From: Nitrospira sp. | Lineage (GTDB): Bacteria > Nitrospirota > Nitrospiria > Nitrospirales > Nitrospiraceae | Assembly (NCBI GenBank): GCA_005116945.1 | Contig: SWDH01000028.1 | Location: 30,911 to 63,257, forward strand | DNA: 32,347 nucleotides | Reading direction: 5' to 3' | In this document: piece by piece, positions 25,734-32,347 of the stretch | Position numbering within the stretch: position 1 is the stretch's first letter | How the letters are laid out: every line of letters begins with the position of its first letter | Notes under the pieces: model-generated | The model's input: only the letters and a program-made list of their open reading frames with translations | Told to the model about the DNA's origin: nothing | The model's database searches: none | Made by a program: the position numbers and the translations under genes

Positions 25734-25897
25734 CCAGAATGAAAAAGTGAGAGGTCGCCGGCCTCGTAGCTATTTCACGTGGATTCTCAGTCTGTTGTAG
25801 ATGGGTCTTGAGGGGGACACGGTGAGGGGAGAGACGGGGCAGTACATATCGATCACTGACTGCAAACGCGTGAACGAGCGGGAGAGTCGGCTAGAGT

Positions 25898-26038
25898 TTA
25901 GACCAGCTTTCGATCGGCCCACCGACCCGGACGCATCACGGTACTTAACGCGGCGACAGCGCAAATGAAGGCCAACATGGCCAACCCCACCATCAGAAAA
26001 AAACCAGCCCGAACGTCATGGAGGCCTGCATGATTCAT
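25898..26038 (-). CDS. 46-residue membrane protein
   Basis: Short product from the ATG at 26038, which has an excellent GAGGAGGGG ribosome site. One membrane helix (FFLMVGLAMLAFICAVAALSTV) and a basic end (MRPGRWADRKLV). No family recognised. Two overlapping extended -10-like words (TGCTATGCT, TGCTATAAG) lie 25-40 bases upstream. The strong ribosome site and clean helix support coding. Confidence 0.58.
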   Translation of the reverse strand: MNHAGLHDVRAGFFLMVGLAMLAFICAVAALSTVMRPGRWADRKLV

Positions 26039-26080
26039 GATGCGCCCCTCCTCATGGTCTTGCTTATAGCATAGCACCAT

Positions 26081-26603
26081 TCAGGTACCGCATCTTTACT
26101 GGCTCCTGATAGAAGGATGCCGTCGTAAGTGATTGAAATTTATGCTGCCTTGACCTAGGACAACTGCTCTAAACGGCCAGACTGGCCAGCCTGAAGCTTC
26201 GATCCTTCAATGAGTGCACCCTGAGACGTTAATAGGACACCACGAAGTAACGGTCGGCCTGCTTCAGAAAGATCAACGGCGTAACATCCATACAATGATT
26301 GAAAAATCTATGAGAGGGCTCTGGCCCAGATTCGCGGAATTGCCTAAACGTCCGAAGGATCTACCGTGAGGAGAGTGATTCCTAACTATGGGGCGGGAGC
26401 TCAAGGAACTGTTCGCTGGATTCAGGCTGATGCTCGCCTTGCAGGTACAAAAAAAGCAGAACTTCACACACAACGATGCGTTCAAGCGTGAGATTAGGAT
26501 AGTGCAGCGGCCTTCATTCTCTCCCTCTGCTACTGAATTAATTGTTCGATGTCCGGTGTTTCAGCTCCTGATGTCAATTCTTAGAGACTGCGCAAACCGA
26601 CTT
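26081..26603. other. intergenic region without a supported gene
   Basis: About 520 bases. A forward frame (26388-26660) overlaps the small gene at 26604, lacks a ribosome site and looks like chance. No repeat or RNA recognised. Confidence 0.45.
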
Positions 26604-26810
26604 CTACCGACTCTGACTCTGCAATGGCGGCTCAACCGGTCCAGCCCATTCGCCGGTTAAATCATGAAGTGTCACATCGTCTGACGTTGCCAGGTAAGGC
26701 CCATCTCCGTCGTCATCGATGAAATGTATGACTTTCACGGTCTGCCCATTACACTCACCGCGATACCAATACCACCCCGGCTTCGTCGGCTTCTTTGTTG
26801 TCCAGATCAT
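26604..26810 (-). CDS. small protein of unknown function
   Basis: About 68 residues from the ATG at 26810 (AGGGA ten bases upstream; a GTG further up would be the longer start). It reads MIWTTKKPTKPGWYWYRGE, then VIHFIDDDGDGPYLATSDDV and TGEWAGPVEPP. The KPTKPGWYWYR start recalls small phage-type proteins with a 'KPP..GWY' motif. Soluble, acidic, beta-rich by appearance. It lies 100 bases beyond the tRNA gene. Confidence 0.55.
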   Translation of the reverse strand: MIWTTKKPTKPGWYWYRGECNGQTVKVIHFIDDDGDGPYLATSDDVTLHDLTGEWAGPVEPPLQSQSR

Positions 26811-26910
26811 TCTTAGATTTCCCTGGCTGTGATCGAATACCAGCCACACTTCTACACGTCTCTACATTCACGCCTGGCGGGTTGCGATGCTCTCGTAGGT
26901 TGTTGATGGA

Positions 26911-26987
26911 TGGTGCGCCCGGAGGGAATTGAACCCCCAACCCTCGGATCCGAAGTCCGATGCTCTATCCAATTGAGCTACGGGCGC
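26911..26987 (-). tRNA. tRNA-Arg (anticodon UCG)
   Basis: 77 bases including an encoded CCA (26911-26913 on the complement). Acceptor stem GCGCCCG/CGGGCGC, D-arm with AGCTCAATTGGATAGAGC, anticodon stem TCGGA/TCCGA around the loop CTTCGGA (anticodon UCG), T-arm GGGGGTTCAATTCCCTC. All four arms pair well. Reads CGA codons, perhaps others by wobble. Confidence 0.95.
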
Positions 26988-26996
26988 ATTCAGCTA

Positions 26997-27026
26997 TTTC
27001 AAACACTTCGACGAAGGTCTTGTCAA
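26997..27026 (-). promoter_or_regulatory. promoter candidate for tRNA-Arg
   Basis: Minus strand TTGACA (27021-27026), 18-base spacer, TTGAAA (26997-27002) preceded by TGT (extended -10). About 9 bases separate it from the tRNA 5' end. Confidence 0.45.
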
Positions 27027-27082
27027 GGACGGGATAACGGTGCCGCCTGATCCCTTCCGATCAGAGACATAATCGAGCAGGC

Positions 27083-27583
27083 TCAGACCAGAGCGAGTAG
27101 CGTTTCAACTAGCTGATCGATTGGTTGATCATCGGTCTTGATCACATGATCGGCGGCCGCTTGATATTTTGGCGTTCGCTCCTGCAACACGTCTTGGATT
27201 TCATCGACGAACGACTTGGTCCCTGTCAACGAGGGGCGCTGAGTACCCCTGCCGATTCGTTTCGTGATGGTCTCGACCGAGGCTTCAAGCCAAAACACTG
27301 TGCCATTCTTCTTCAATACCTCGACATTCTGCGTTCGAAGTATGGCCCCACCGCCGGTGTCGATCACAAGCTGGTCGCGGTCGGCGAGCTCCCTACAGAT
27401 GTCAGACTCCACATCGCGAAAATACTCCCATCCATTTTGGGCAACAATCTCCGGAATCGAACGGTGAGCGCGCTTGACGATCTCGGCATCAGTTGACACG
27501 AGCGTGCGACCCAATCGTGTCGCGAGTCGTCTACCCACTGCACTCTTACCGGCACCCCGATAGCCGATCAACACGATATTCAT
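27083..27583 (-). CDS. aroK: shikimate kinase
   Basis: Phosphorylates shikimate at O3 with ATP in the aromatic amino-acid pathway. 166 residues. Walker A GYRGAGKSAVG (7-17), shikimate-binding Asp in STDAEI and Arg in YFRDVE, the DTGGGAI loop, and the lid RPSLTG. Its ATG overlaps the aroE stop as ATGA, so the two consecutive enzymes are co-translated. Confidence 0.95.
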   Translation of the reverse strand: MNIVLIGYRGAGKSAVGRRLATRLGRTLVSTDAEIVKRAHRSIPEIVAQNGWEYFRDVESDICRELADRDQLVIDTGGGAILRTQNVEVLKKNGTVFWLEASVETITKRIGRGTQRPSLTGTKSFVDEIQDVLQERTPKYQAAADHVIKTDDQPIDQLVETLLALV

Positions 27584-28434
27584 GAAAAGCGCGACTCCAG
27601 GACAGTACGCATGACATCAGCTGGAGCAGCGCAATTAGTCCAAAGTTCGAACTGCGCCGCAGCTTGATGAAGAAACATTTCGAGCCCTGGAATTGTACGA
27701 CAGCCTCTCGCTTTCGCATCCTTTAATAACTGGGTGTCCCGAGGGTTGTAGACGATGTCCATCACCGTCAGTCCCGCATGAAGCAACGCCGGCGACACAG
27801 CAGACTCGTTGACTTTTGGCGACATCCCCATCGGTGTGCAATGGATCAGCACATGCGTATCTGGAAGAATCTTTCGTAATATCCCCTCGTCAAGACATGA
27901 CTCCTCCACAGTCATCCCTGTCTTCGATTGGAGATCTCGGGCCAATGCCGCACGTTCTTGGCTATCGATTCCGAGTAGGGTCAAGCGACCAACCCCAGCC
28001 TCTGTGCCAAGTGCGAACGCGATCGCCCGAGCGGCGCCTCCAGACCCCAGCATGACGACTTGAGTCCCTTTCAAAGCCACACCGCCCTCACGAAGCGCGC
28101 GCAAGGCGCCGGTCGCATCGGTGTTATACCCTGTGAGGGTCCCACCCGCAGCCACAATGGTGTTGATCGCGCCGATATGACGTGCCGTCGGCTCGACAGA
28201 ATCAAGAAATGGAACGGCTGTCACTTTATGGGGAATGGTTACACTGGCGCCGCGAAAGTTCCCAAGAGCGCGAAGACCCTTAATCGCATCACCGATCGCC
28301 TCCACGCGGAAGGCCAGATAGACGAAGTTCAGCCCAAGCTTCTGAAATGCGGCATTGTGAATGGCGGGTGACAGTGAATGCTCGACAGGATTACCGATGA
28401 CGCCGCAGAACTGAGTGTGTGCGTTGATGTCCAT
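27580..28434 (-). CDS. aroE: shikimate dehydrogenase (NADP+)
   Basis: Reduces 3-dehydroshikimate to shikimate. 284 residues. Substrate-binding VIGNPVEHSLSPAIHN (12-27), catalytic Lys70 in VTIPHK, Asp in GYNTDATGA and the nucleotide loop LGSGGAARAI are intact. The end of the Rossmann part, VMDIVYNPRDTQLL, and GLEMFLHQAAAQFELWT are typical of AroE rather than YdiB. The ribosome site is weak. Coupled to aroK, 92 bases after the SDR gene. Confidence 0.96.
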   Translation of the reverse strand: MDINAHTQFCGVIGNPVEHSLSPAIHNAAFQKLGLNFVYLAFRVEAIGDAIKGLRALGNFRGASVTIPHKVTAVPFLDSVEPTARHIGAINTIVAAGGTLTGYNTDATGALRALREGGVALKGTQVVMLGSGGAARAIAFALGTEAGVGRLTLLGIDSQERAALARDLQSKTGMTVEESCLDEGILRKILPDTHVLIHCTPMGMSPKVNESAVSPALLHAGLTVMDIVYNPRDTQLLKDAKARGCRTIPGLEMFLHQAAAQFELWTNCAAPADVMRTVLESRFS

Positions 28435-28526
28435 GGGTTAGAATCGTCGGGGTTTCTGTTTTTTGGTCAACTGCCAGGCGCCCAATCACCATGAATGAGA
28501 CATCTCTCTCTACCTCAAACGCTTTC

Positions 28527-29282
28527 TCAAGAAATCGTCATGCCTCCATCGATACGGAAGGTTCCTCCGGTAACCCATGCGGCTTCGTCGGAGGCCAGAT
28601 AGAGAACCATATTGGCGACCTCTTCTGGTTTCCCAGGCCGACGAAGGGGATAGTGCGAGAGAATGGGATTCAGCAGTTCGGGGTTGCCCATCAGTGGAGC
28701 GGCCATTGGCGTATCAATGAGGCCTGGATTCACTACGTTGCAGCGGATACCATCCTTGGCGTAATCAACCGCAAGGGCTCTGGTTACGGCATCAAGTGCT
28801 CCCTTGGAAGCAGCATAGGCCGACAATGCGGGAAGGCCAACTAAACTGGCGATGGAGGAGATATTGACGATCGCTCCATTCCCCTGCTTGAGCATCTGCG
28901 GCAACACCGCCCGTGTCATGCGGAATACTCCGGTCAGGTTGACGTCCAGGACCTGCGCCCACGTCGCATCATCGATCTCGTGCAGGCGCTTCCCGAAATC
29001 TCCTACTCCGGCATTATTGACGAGGATATCGAGCTGGCCGAACTGTTCCACAGTCCGACGCACCGTCTCCTGGACATGGGATTCGTCCGTGACTGACCCG
29101 GCAACCGCAAACGCTTTGCCTTGCGCCTTCACAATGTCGTTCACAACCCGATTCAGCTCTCCTTGCCGTCTTCCGGTCATCACCACCGAGGCCCCTTCGC
29201 ACGCAAAGGCTTTTGCGATCGCTTCACCAATGCCTGCGTTGCCCCCCGTCACAACCGCAACCTTTCCACGTAATCGATTCAT
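28527..29282 (-). CDS. short-chain dehydrogenase/reductase
   Basis: 251 residues of the classical SDR type, closest in pattern to 3-oxoacyl-ACP reductases and glucose dehydrogenases. TGGNAGIG (12-19) is the cofactor loop, NNAG (89-92), catalytic Ser in VNISSIASL (142/143) and YAASK (Y156, K160). GRR after strand 2 suggests NADP(H). The substrate cannot be told from sequence. I chose the ATG at 29282, which overlaps the trmI stop (TGATG), over a GTG one codon upstream. Confidence 0.92.
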   Translation of the reverse strand: MNRLRGKVAVVTGGNAGIGEAIAKAFACEGASVVMTGRRQGELNRVVNDIVKAQGKAFAVAGSVTDESHVQETVRRTVEQFGQLDILVNNAGVGDFGKRLHEIDDATWAQVLDVNLTGVFRMTRAVLPQMLKQGNGAIVNISSIASLVGLPALSAYAASKGALDAVTRALAVDYAKDGIRCNVVNPGLIDTPMAAPLMGNPELLNPILSHYPLRRPGKPEEVANMVLYLASDEAAWVTGGTFRIDGGMTIS

Positions 29283-30148
29283 CACTCGTCACCCTCTCGC
29301 ACTTCGTGAATATCAGCAGCCTCACTGAGAGGCTCGCCCGCGTCAACTGAGGGCCACAAACCAGACTCGATTTTCCTCGCCACCGTAATGAAGCCCGAAT
29401 GGGCGACCATTCTGTGATCCGGCCGTACACTGCGCCCCTGAATAGACCAGGTCCTTAGCAATGTTTCGAACGTTTCGACCATGCCGAAGACGGTCGCTCG
29501 GTGAAGAGCCTCAACGGTCTGGACCACTTGAGGGACGGTGGGAACAAAGCTCAAATACATGCCGCCGGAACGGAGGACCTGTGCAGCATGCGGGACAACC
29601 TGCCAAGGCTCAGGAAGATCGAGGACAAGACGATCGAATGGCAGACCATCATCAAGCAAGCTAATCCCCTCGTACGCATTCCGACGGAGCGGAATGAGGT
29701 TCGGTACCGGGCCCATATACCGTTCAATGTTCGTCATCGCCGTCCGTGCAAAATCCTCACGGGCCTCATAGGTCACGACCAAACCGCGCAGGCCCACGGC
29801 ACGCAACAAGGCCATCGTCAACGCCCCGGAGCCAGTTCCTGCCTCGAACACGCGCGCGCCAGGATAGACATCCGCCCACATCGGAATGAGAGCAAGATCC
29901 TTAGGATATAACACCTGCGCGCCACGCGGCATCTTCAGCACATAGTCACCGAATGTAGGCCTCAACGCCAACATTGTTTTGTTGCCGGAAAGCGTGGCTA
30001 ACGACCCATCAGGCTTTCCGATGAGATCGTCGTGGGCAATTTTGTGACCGCTCAGTTGGTAGAGATCCCCCGCCTTCAAGGTCAAGGCATATTGCCGCCC
30101 CTTCTTGTCCACCAAATGGATACGCTCGCCTGATTGAAAGTATGACAT
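29282..30148 (-). CDS. trmI: tRNA (adenine-N1)-methyltransferase, TrmI type
   Basis: Methylates adenine 58 (or 57/58) in the tRNA T-loop using SAM. 288 residues from the ATG at 30148. An N-terminal OB-like beta domain (FQSGERIHLVDKKGRQY, DDLIGKPDG) precedes the Rossmann methyltransferase: SAM loop FEAGTGSGALT (101-111), VVTYEAREDFA (124-134), and the motif DLPEPW (177-182) of TrmI/Trm61. The longer frame from 30382 would start upstream of the promoter and is unlike the family. A promoter lies directly before it; no usable Shine-Dalgarno. Confidence 0.94.
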   Translation of the reverse strand: MSYFQSGERIHLVDKKGRQYALTLKAGDLYQLSGHKIAHDDLIGKPDGSLATLSGNKTMLALRPTFGDYVLKMPRGAQVLYPKDLALIPMWADVYPGARVFEAGTGSGALTMALLRAVGLRGLVVTYEAREDFARTAMTNIERYMGPVPNLIPLRRNAYEGISLLDDGLPFDRLVLDLPEPWQVVPHAAQVLRSGGMYLSFVPTVPQVVQTVEALHRATVFGMVETFETLLRTWSIQGRSVRPDHRMVAHSGFITVARKIESGLWPSVDAGEPLSEAADIHEVREGDE

Positions 30149-30155
30149 CCTGCCT

Positions 30156-30184
30156 ATTCTAGAAGCGCCACGCCGGGTTTTCAA
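30156..30184 (-). promoter_or_regulatory. sigma-70 promoter, leaderless architecture, trmI
   Basis: Minus strand TTGAAA (30179-30184), 17-base spacer, TAGAAT (30156-30161), then 7 bases (AGGCAGG) to the ATG at 30148. It probably drives trmI, the SDR and perhaps aroE/aroK. Confidence 0.65.
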
Positions 30185-30755
30185 TAACACAACAACCAGG
30201 TGCCGAATTGCTCGACCTCTGCCATACCGCTTCTCAGGGAGACAAGCGGGTTCTTTTTGATGACAGTCCTCCTCTGAGCCACGCCTGTTCAGCACGAATC
30301 TACAATACTCACGCACTACCCCTACAAGGAGATCTCCGGACGCACGTCGCATTCGTGACCACGAAACATTCCGTCTCAGCATCCTGCCTCCTATCGACAG
30401 AGCCCCCTTATCCCAAAGAGACCCACCCAGAAGTCGCTGTGGCGATTAGGTCTCTTGCCCTATTGCCATACGTACACACCTGCAGCACAGTTGCCTCACC
30501 CCTATCTCAGATTTCCTCATTAAGTTGTTCTAATAGAGCAGTGTTTTCCTCGCGATTGCGAGCCTCCATTCTTATGGACAATCCAGCATAAGTTTTGCTC
30601 CGTAGAGAGGTAACAGAGCGCTGAACGGAACGCGCCAGGATTGAATCGTTTGACGGATTGATGTCTCTCATAAGAGTAGAACGGAAGAGCGGGAGGCTGT
30701 GGGGCCGACGATAATGCGGAGCAAACCATCAGCTAATCAGAGGAGGACCGAGAAC
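30185..30755. other. upstream region of the sigma factor gene, no gene supported
   Basis: About 570 bases. The open frame 30208-30591 has no ribosome site or family signs. TTGACG at 30650-30655 could be a -35, but no good -10 stands 16-18 bases on. A long leader for the sigma gene is possible. Confidence 0.45.
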
Positions 30756-32012
30756 ATGAAAGAGAATCCATTCCCACCCCCTGAGTCAGAAGAATTTGTC
30801 GAAACTGCAAAGGATGTCGATGCGGACGATCCCGAGGCGAGCGACCTCTTGGATGTGATCGGGCGAGATACATCTGAAGAAGAACAACCTGAGGAGCCGA
30901 CGAAAACAGTGACGCGCACCGCCGTGAGCGGCGGCCCATTCATGTTGGAGTCACTCTACTTTCGCTCCTTCGGTGAACGCGCCCTCTTGACCAGAGAAGA
31001 AGAACTCGATCTAGCAAAGAAAATCGATGGTGGGACTAACGCCATTCGGAAAGCGTTGCGCCAGGCCATACGAGTTCTCCTCCGTCTCAAGCGTTCCGAT
31101 TCTGTACTCGAGGCGCAGCACACACTCCAGATGGTCAGAGGTTTGAGTGGACTCTCAGCCACTGCGATCGATAAGGCTCAGCAGAGTCTCGGTGCGATGT
31201 TCATGCAGGAAACGGGACCGGACAAGCTTCCGGCTGCCATCGCCAAACAACTTAAAGAAGAGTTGGCTACCCTCCACTCCGCTCGGATCGTGCTCGAACA
31301 GGCGAAGGACGAATTGGTGCGCTGCAACCTGCGGCTTGTCGTGGATGTCGCAAAACATTACACAGGTCGCGGGCTGACGTTGTTGGATCTCGTGCAAGAA
31401 GGCAATATCGGGTTGATGAAAGCAGCTGAGCGCTACCAATATCGCAAAGGGTTCAAGTTCAGCACCTATGCAACCTGGTGGATCCGTCAAGGCATTACGC
31501 GTGCGCTGGCTGATCAATCGCGGACCATTCGCATCCCGGTTCACCAGACTGAAGCGTCCCATCGGATTCTCCGCGTGACCAGACGACTCGGGCAACAGCT
31601 AGGCCGTTCGGCTCGACTGGAAGAAGTGGCGCAGGCGCTGAAGATGAGACCGGAACGACTCCATGAAACCACCCAAGCCTTTCAAGAGCCAATCGCCCTG
31701 GAGAAGCCGGTGGGTGACGGAAGCTCGGAATTTGGGGAACTACTCCCGGACCTGCAAGCCGCCCCGCCCGATGCCCATGTGCACCGGACTGAAATGTCTC
31801 ACCAGCTTGAACGCATTCTCAGCACGCTCACGCCCCGTGAGCAGACCATTATCCGGCTGCGGTTCGGTATCGGCCAGGATCAGGCCTTCACACTGGAGCA
31901 AGTGGGGCAGAGTCTTTCCGTAACAAGGGAGCGAATCCGCCAGATCGAAGCGAAAGCACTCAAGAAGCTGAAAACCCCTGCGGTGAAGGAAATGTTTGCC
32001 GCCATCCAGTAA
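30756..32012 (+). CDS. sigma-70 family RNA polymerase sigma factor (RpoD/RpoS type)
   Basis: 418 residues from the ATG at 30756, fixed by AGAGGAGG. The first 60 residues are acidic and replace region 1.1. Region 1.2: LESLYFRSFGERALLTREEELDLAKKI (64-90). Region 2: NLRLVVDVAKHYTGRGLTLLDLVQEGNIGLMKA, with 2.4 STYATWWIRQGITRALADQ (236-254) almost as in RpoD, predicting TATAAT-type -10 recognition. Region 3 starts RTIRIPVHQTE. Region 4.2 TLEQVGQSLSVTRERIRQIEAKAL (379-402) reads -35 boxes. It is shorter than typical primary sigmas, so it is either a compact RpoD or a group-2 (RpoS-like) factor. I do not give a symbol for that reason. Confidence 0.94.
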   Translation: MKENPFPPPESEEFVETAKDVDADDPEASDLLDVIGRDTSEEEQPEEPTKTVTRTAVSGGPFMLESLYFRSFGERALLTREEELDLAKKIDGGTNAIRKALRQAIRVLLRLKRSDSVLEAQHTLQMVRGLSGLSATAIDKAQQSLGAMFMQETGPDKLPAAIAKQLKEELATLHSARIVLEQAKDELVRCNLRLVVDVAKHYTGRGLTLLDLVQEGNIGLMKAAERYQYRKGFKFSTYATWWIRQGITRALADQSRTIRIPVHQTEASHRILRVTRRLGQQLGRSARLEEVAQALKMRPERLHETTQAFQEPIALEKPVGDGSSEFGELLPDLQAAPPDAHVHRTEMSHQLERILSTLTPREQTIIRLRFGIGQDQAFTLEQVGQSLSVTRERIRQIEAKALKKLKTPAVKEMFAAIQ

Positions 32013-32027
32013 GCCACCGGCTCATCA

Positions 32028-32066
32028 AGCAGAAAGGGGCGAGGCCTGATCTCGCCCCTTTCTGCT
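32028..32066 (+). terminator. strong hairpin terminator after the sigma factor gene
   Basis: A perfect 16-bp stem, AGCAGAAAGGGGCGAG (32028-32043) with its complement (32051-32066), 7-base loop. The bases after it are pyrimidine-rich (CTTCGACTTTC) rather than a clean T-run. Confidence 0.75.
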
Positions 32067-32129
32067 CTTCGACTTTCACCCTGGCAGTACTTGTGCGACA
32101 ATGAGGCCGACTCGCATCGATGAGGTTTC

Positions 32130-32347
32130 ATGATACGCGTGCGCCCAACACAGCCAAGATCTCGTCGCGTTCACTTCTTCTCCATTCCGTCCCTTCTCCT
32201 TCTTGTCCGCACCTTAGCGCCTGAAACGCTGACCGCCACTGCTGAGTCACCGTTTGGATTGACTCCATCTAATGAACAATGGCTACTGGCACCCTCGGCG
32301 ATCACGATTCCCACCCGTGGATTGCCTGCCACTCACACGCATGTTCC
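32130..32347 (+). CDS. secreted protein, partial at right edge
   Basis: The ATG at 32130 follows TGAGG by four bases and the frame stays open for 72 codons to the end of the window. It starts with basic residues (MIRVRPTQPRSRRVHF), then a hydrophobic stretch FSIPSLLLLVRTLA, like a signal peptide, and continues TATAESPFGLTPSNEQWLL. Family unknown with so little sequence. Confidence 0.5.
   Translation, partial: MIRVRPTQPRSRRVHFFSIPSLLLLVRTLAPETLTATAESPFGLTPSNEQWLLAPSAITIPTRGLPATHTHV

Noticed and set aside
26388-26660. 90-codon forward frame
   Set aside because: Overlaps the better-supported small gene on the other strand and lacks a ribosome site.
26911-26987. tRNA-Arg as attachment site of an integrated element
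   Set aside because: No integrase, no repeated tRNA 3' end and ordinary housekeeping genes on one side; only one small unknown gene on the other.
30208-30591. 127-codon forward frame before the sigma factor gene
   Set aside because: No start signals or recognisable motif; Ser/Thr/His-rich chance frame.

Overview
The window looks like a bacterial chromosome segment, most likely from Nitrospira or a close relative (Nitrospirota). I infer this from remembered gene order (argDFGH followed by a small lipoprotein and lysA-dapA-dapB), from Nitrospira-style small secreted proteins and from well-formed sigma-70 promoters. No search was run. Most of it is housekeeping sequence, broken by a few patches of decayed and duplicated DNA.

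Layout. 1-993: possible end of an incoming gene and a 5'-truncated IS110-family transposase. 1068-3545: family-5 uracil-DNA glycosylase, transaldolase (-), a small lipoprotein, a membrane-anchored YHS-type protein (-) and a mini zinc-ribbon protein. 3894-12255 (-): a compact amino-acid block read argD-argF-argG-argH-LptM-like lipoprotein-(frameshifted small ORF)-lysA-dapA-dapB. The arg part is joined by 1-4 base overlaps, and lysA-dapA-dapB appears to have its own promoter. 12400-13113: truncated zinc-ribbon protein. 13276-13596: RRM RNA-binding protein with a strong hairpin after it. 13832-15489: a patch of duplicated and decayed small secreted-protein genes that reuse one promoter/RBS/start module three times. 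15983-17269 (-): six-repeat NHL lipoprotein. 17776-19570: gpmA, an unknown gene and an outer-membrane beta-barrel protein. 19571-19822: palindromic MITE/REP-like element. 20073-22162 (-): translationally coupled metallopeptidase and ATP-grasp ligase. 22329-25678: LMW-PTPase (-) divergent from ttcA, then msrA, a PilZ protein and pal (all -). 25898-26810 (-): two small proteins. 26911-30148 (-): tRNA-Arg(UCG), aroK, aroE, an SDR and trmI. 30756-32012: a sigma-70 factor with a 16-bp terminator hairpin. The window ends inside a new secreted-protein gene.

How the genes work together. The arg genes cover N-acetylornithine transamination to arginine. The lysA/dapA/dapB genes cover the first two committed steps and the last step of lysine/DAP synthesis. 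aroE and aroK are consecutive shikimate steps.

Three observations are most worth checking. (1) At least four genes have a -10 box only 7-8 bases before the start codon, which predicts leaderless mRNAs. (2) The coupled ATP-grasp/metallopeptidase pair may make and trim an unknown peptide-like compound. (3) The 13.8-15.5 kb patch appears to be a small secreted-protein family caught in duplication and decay.
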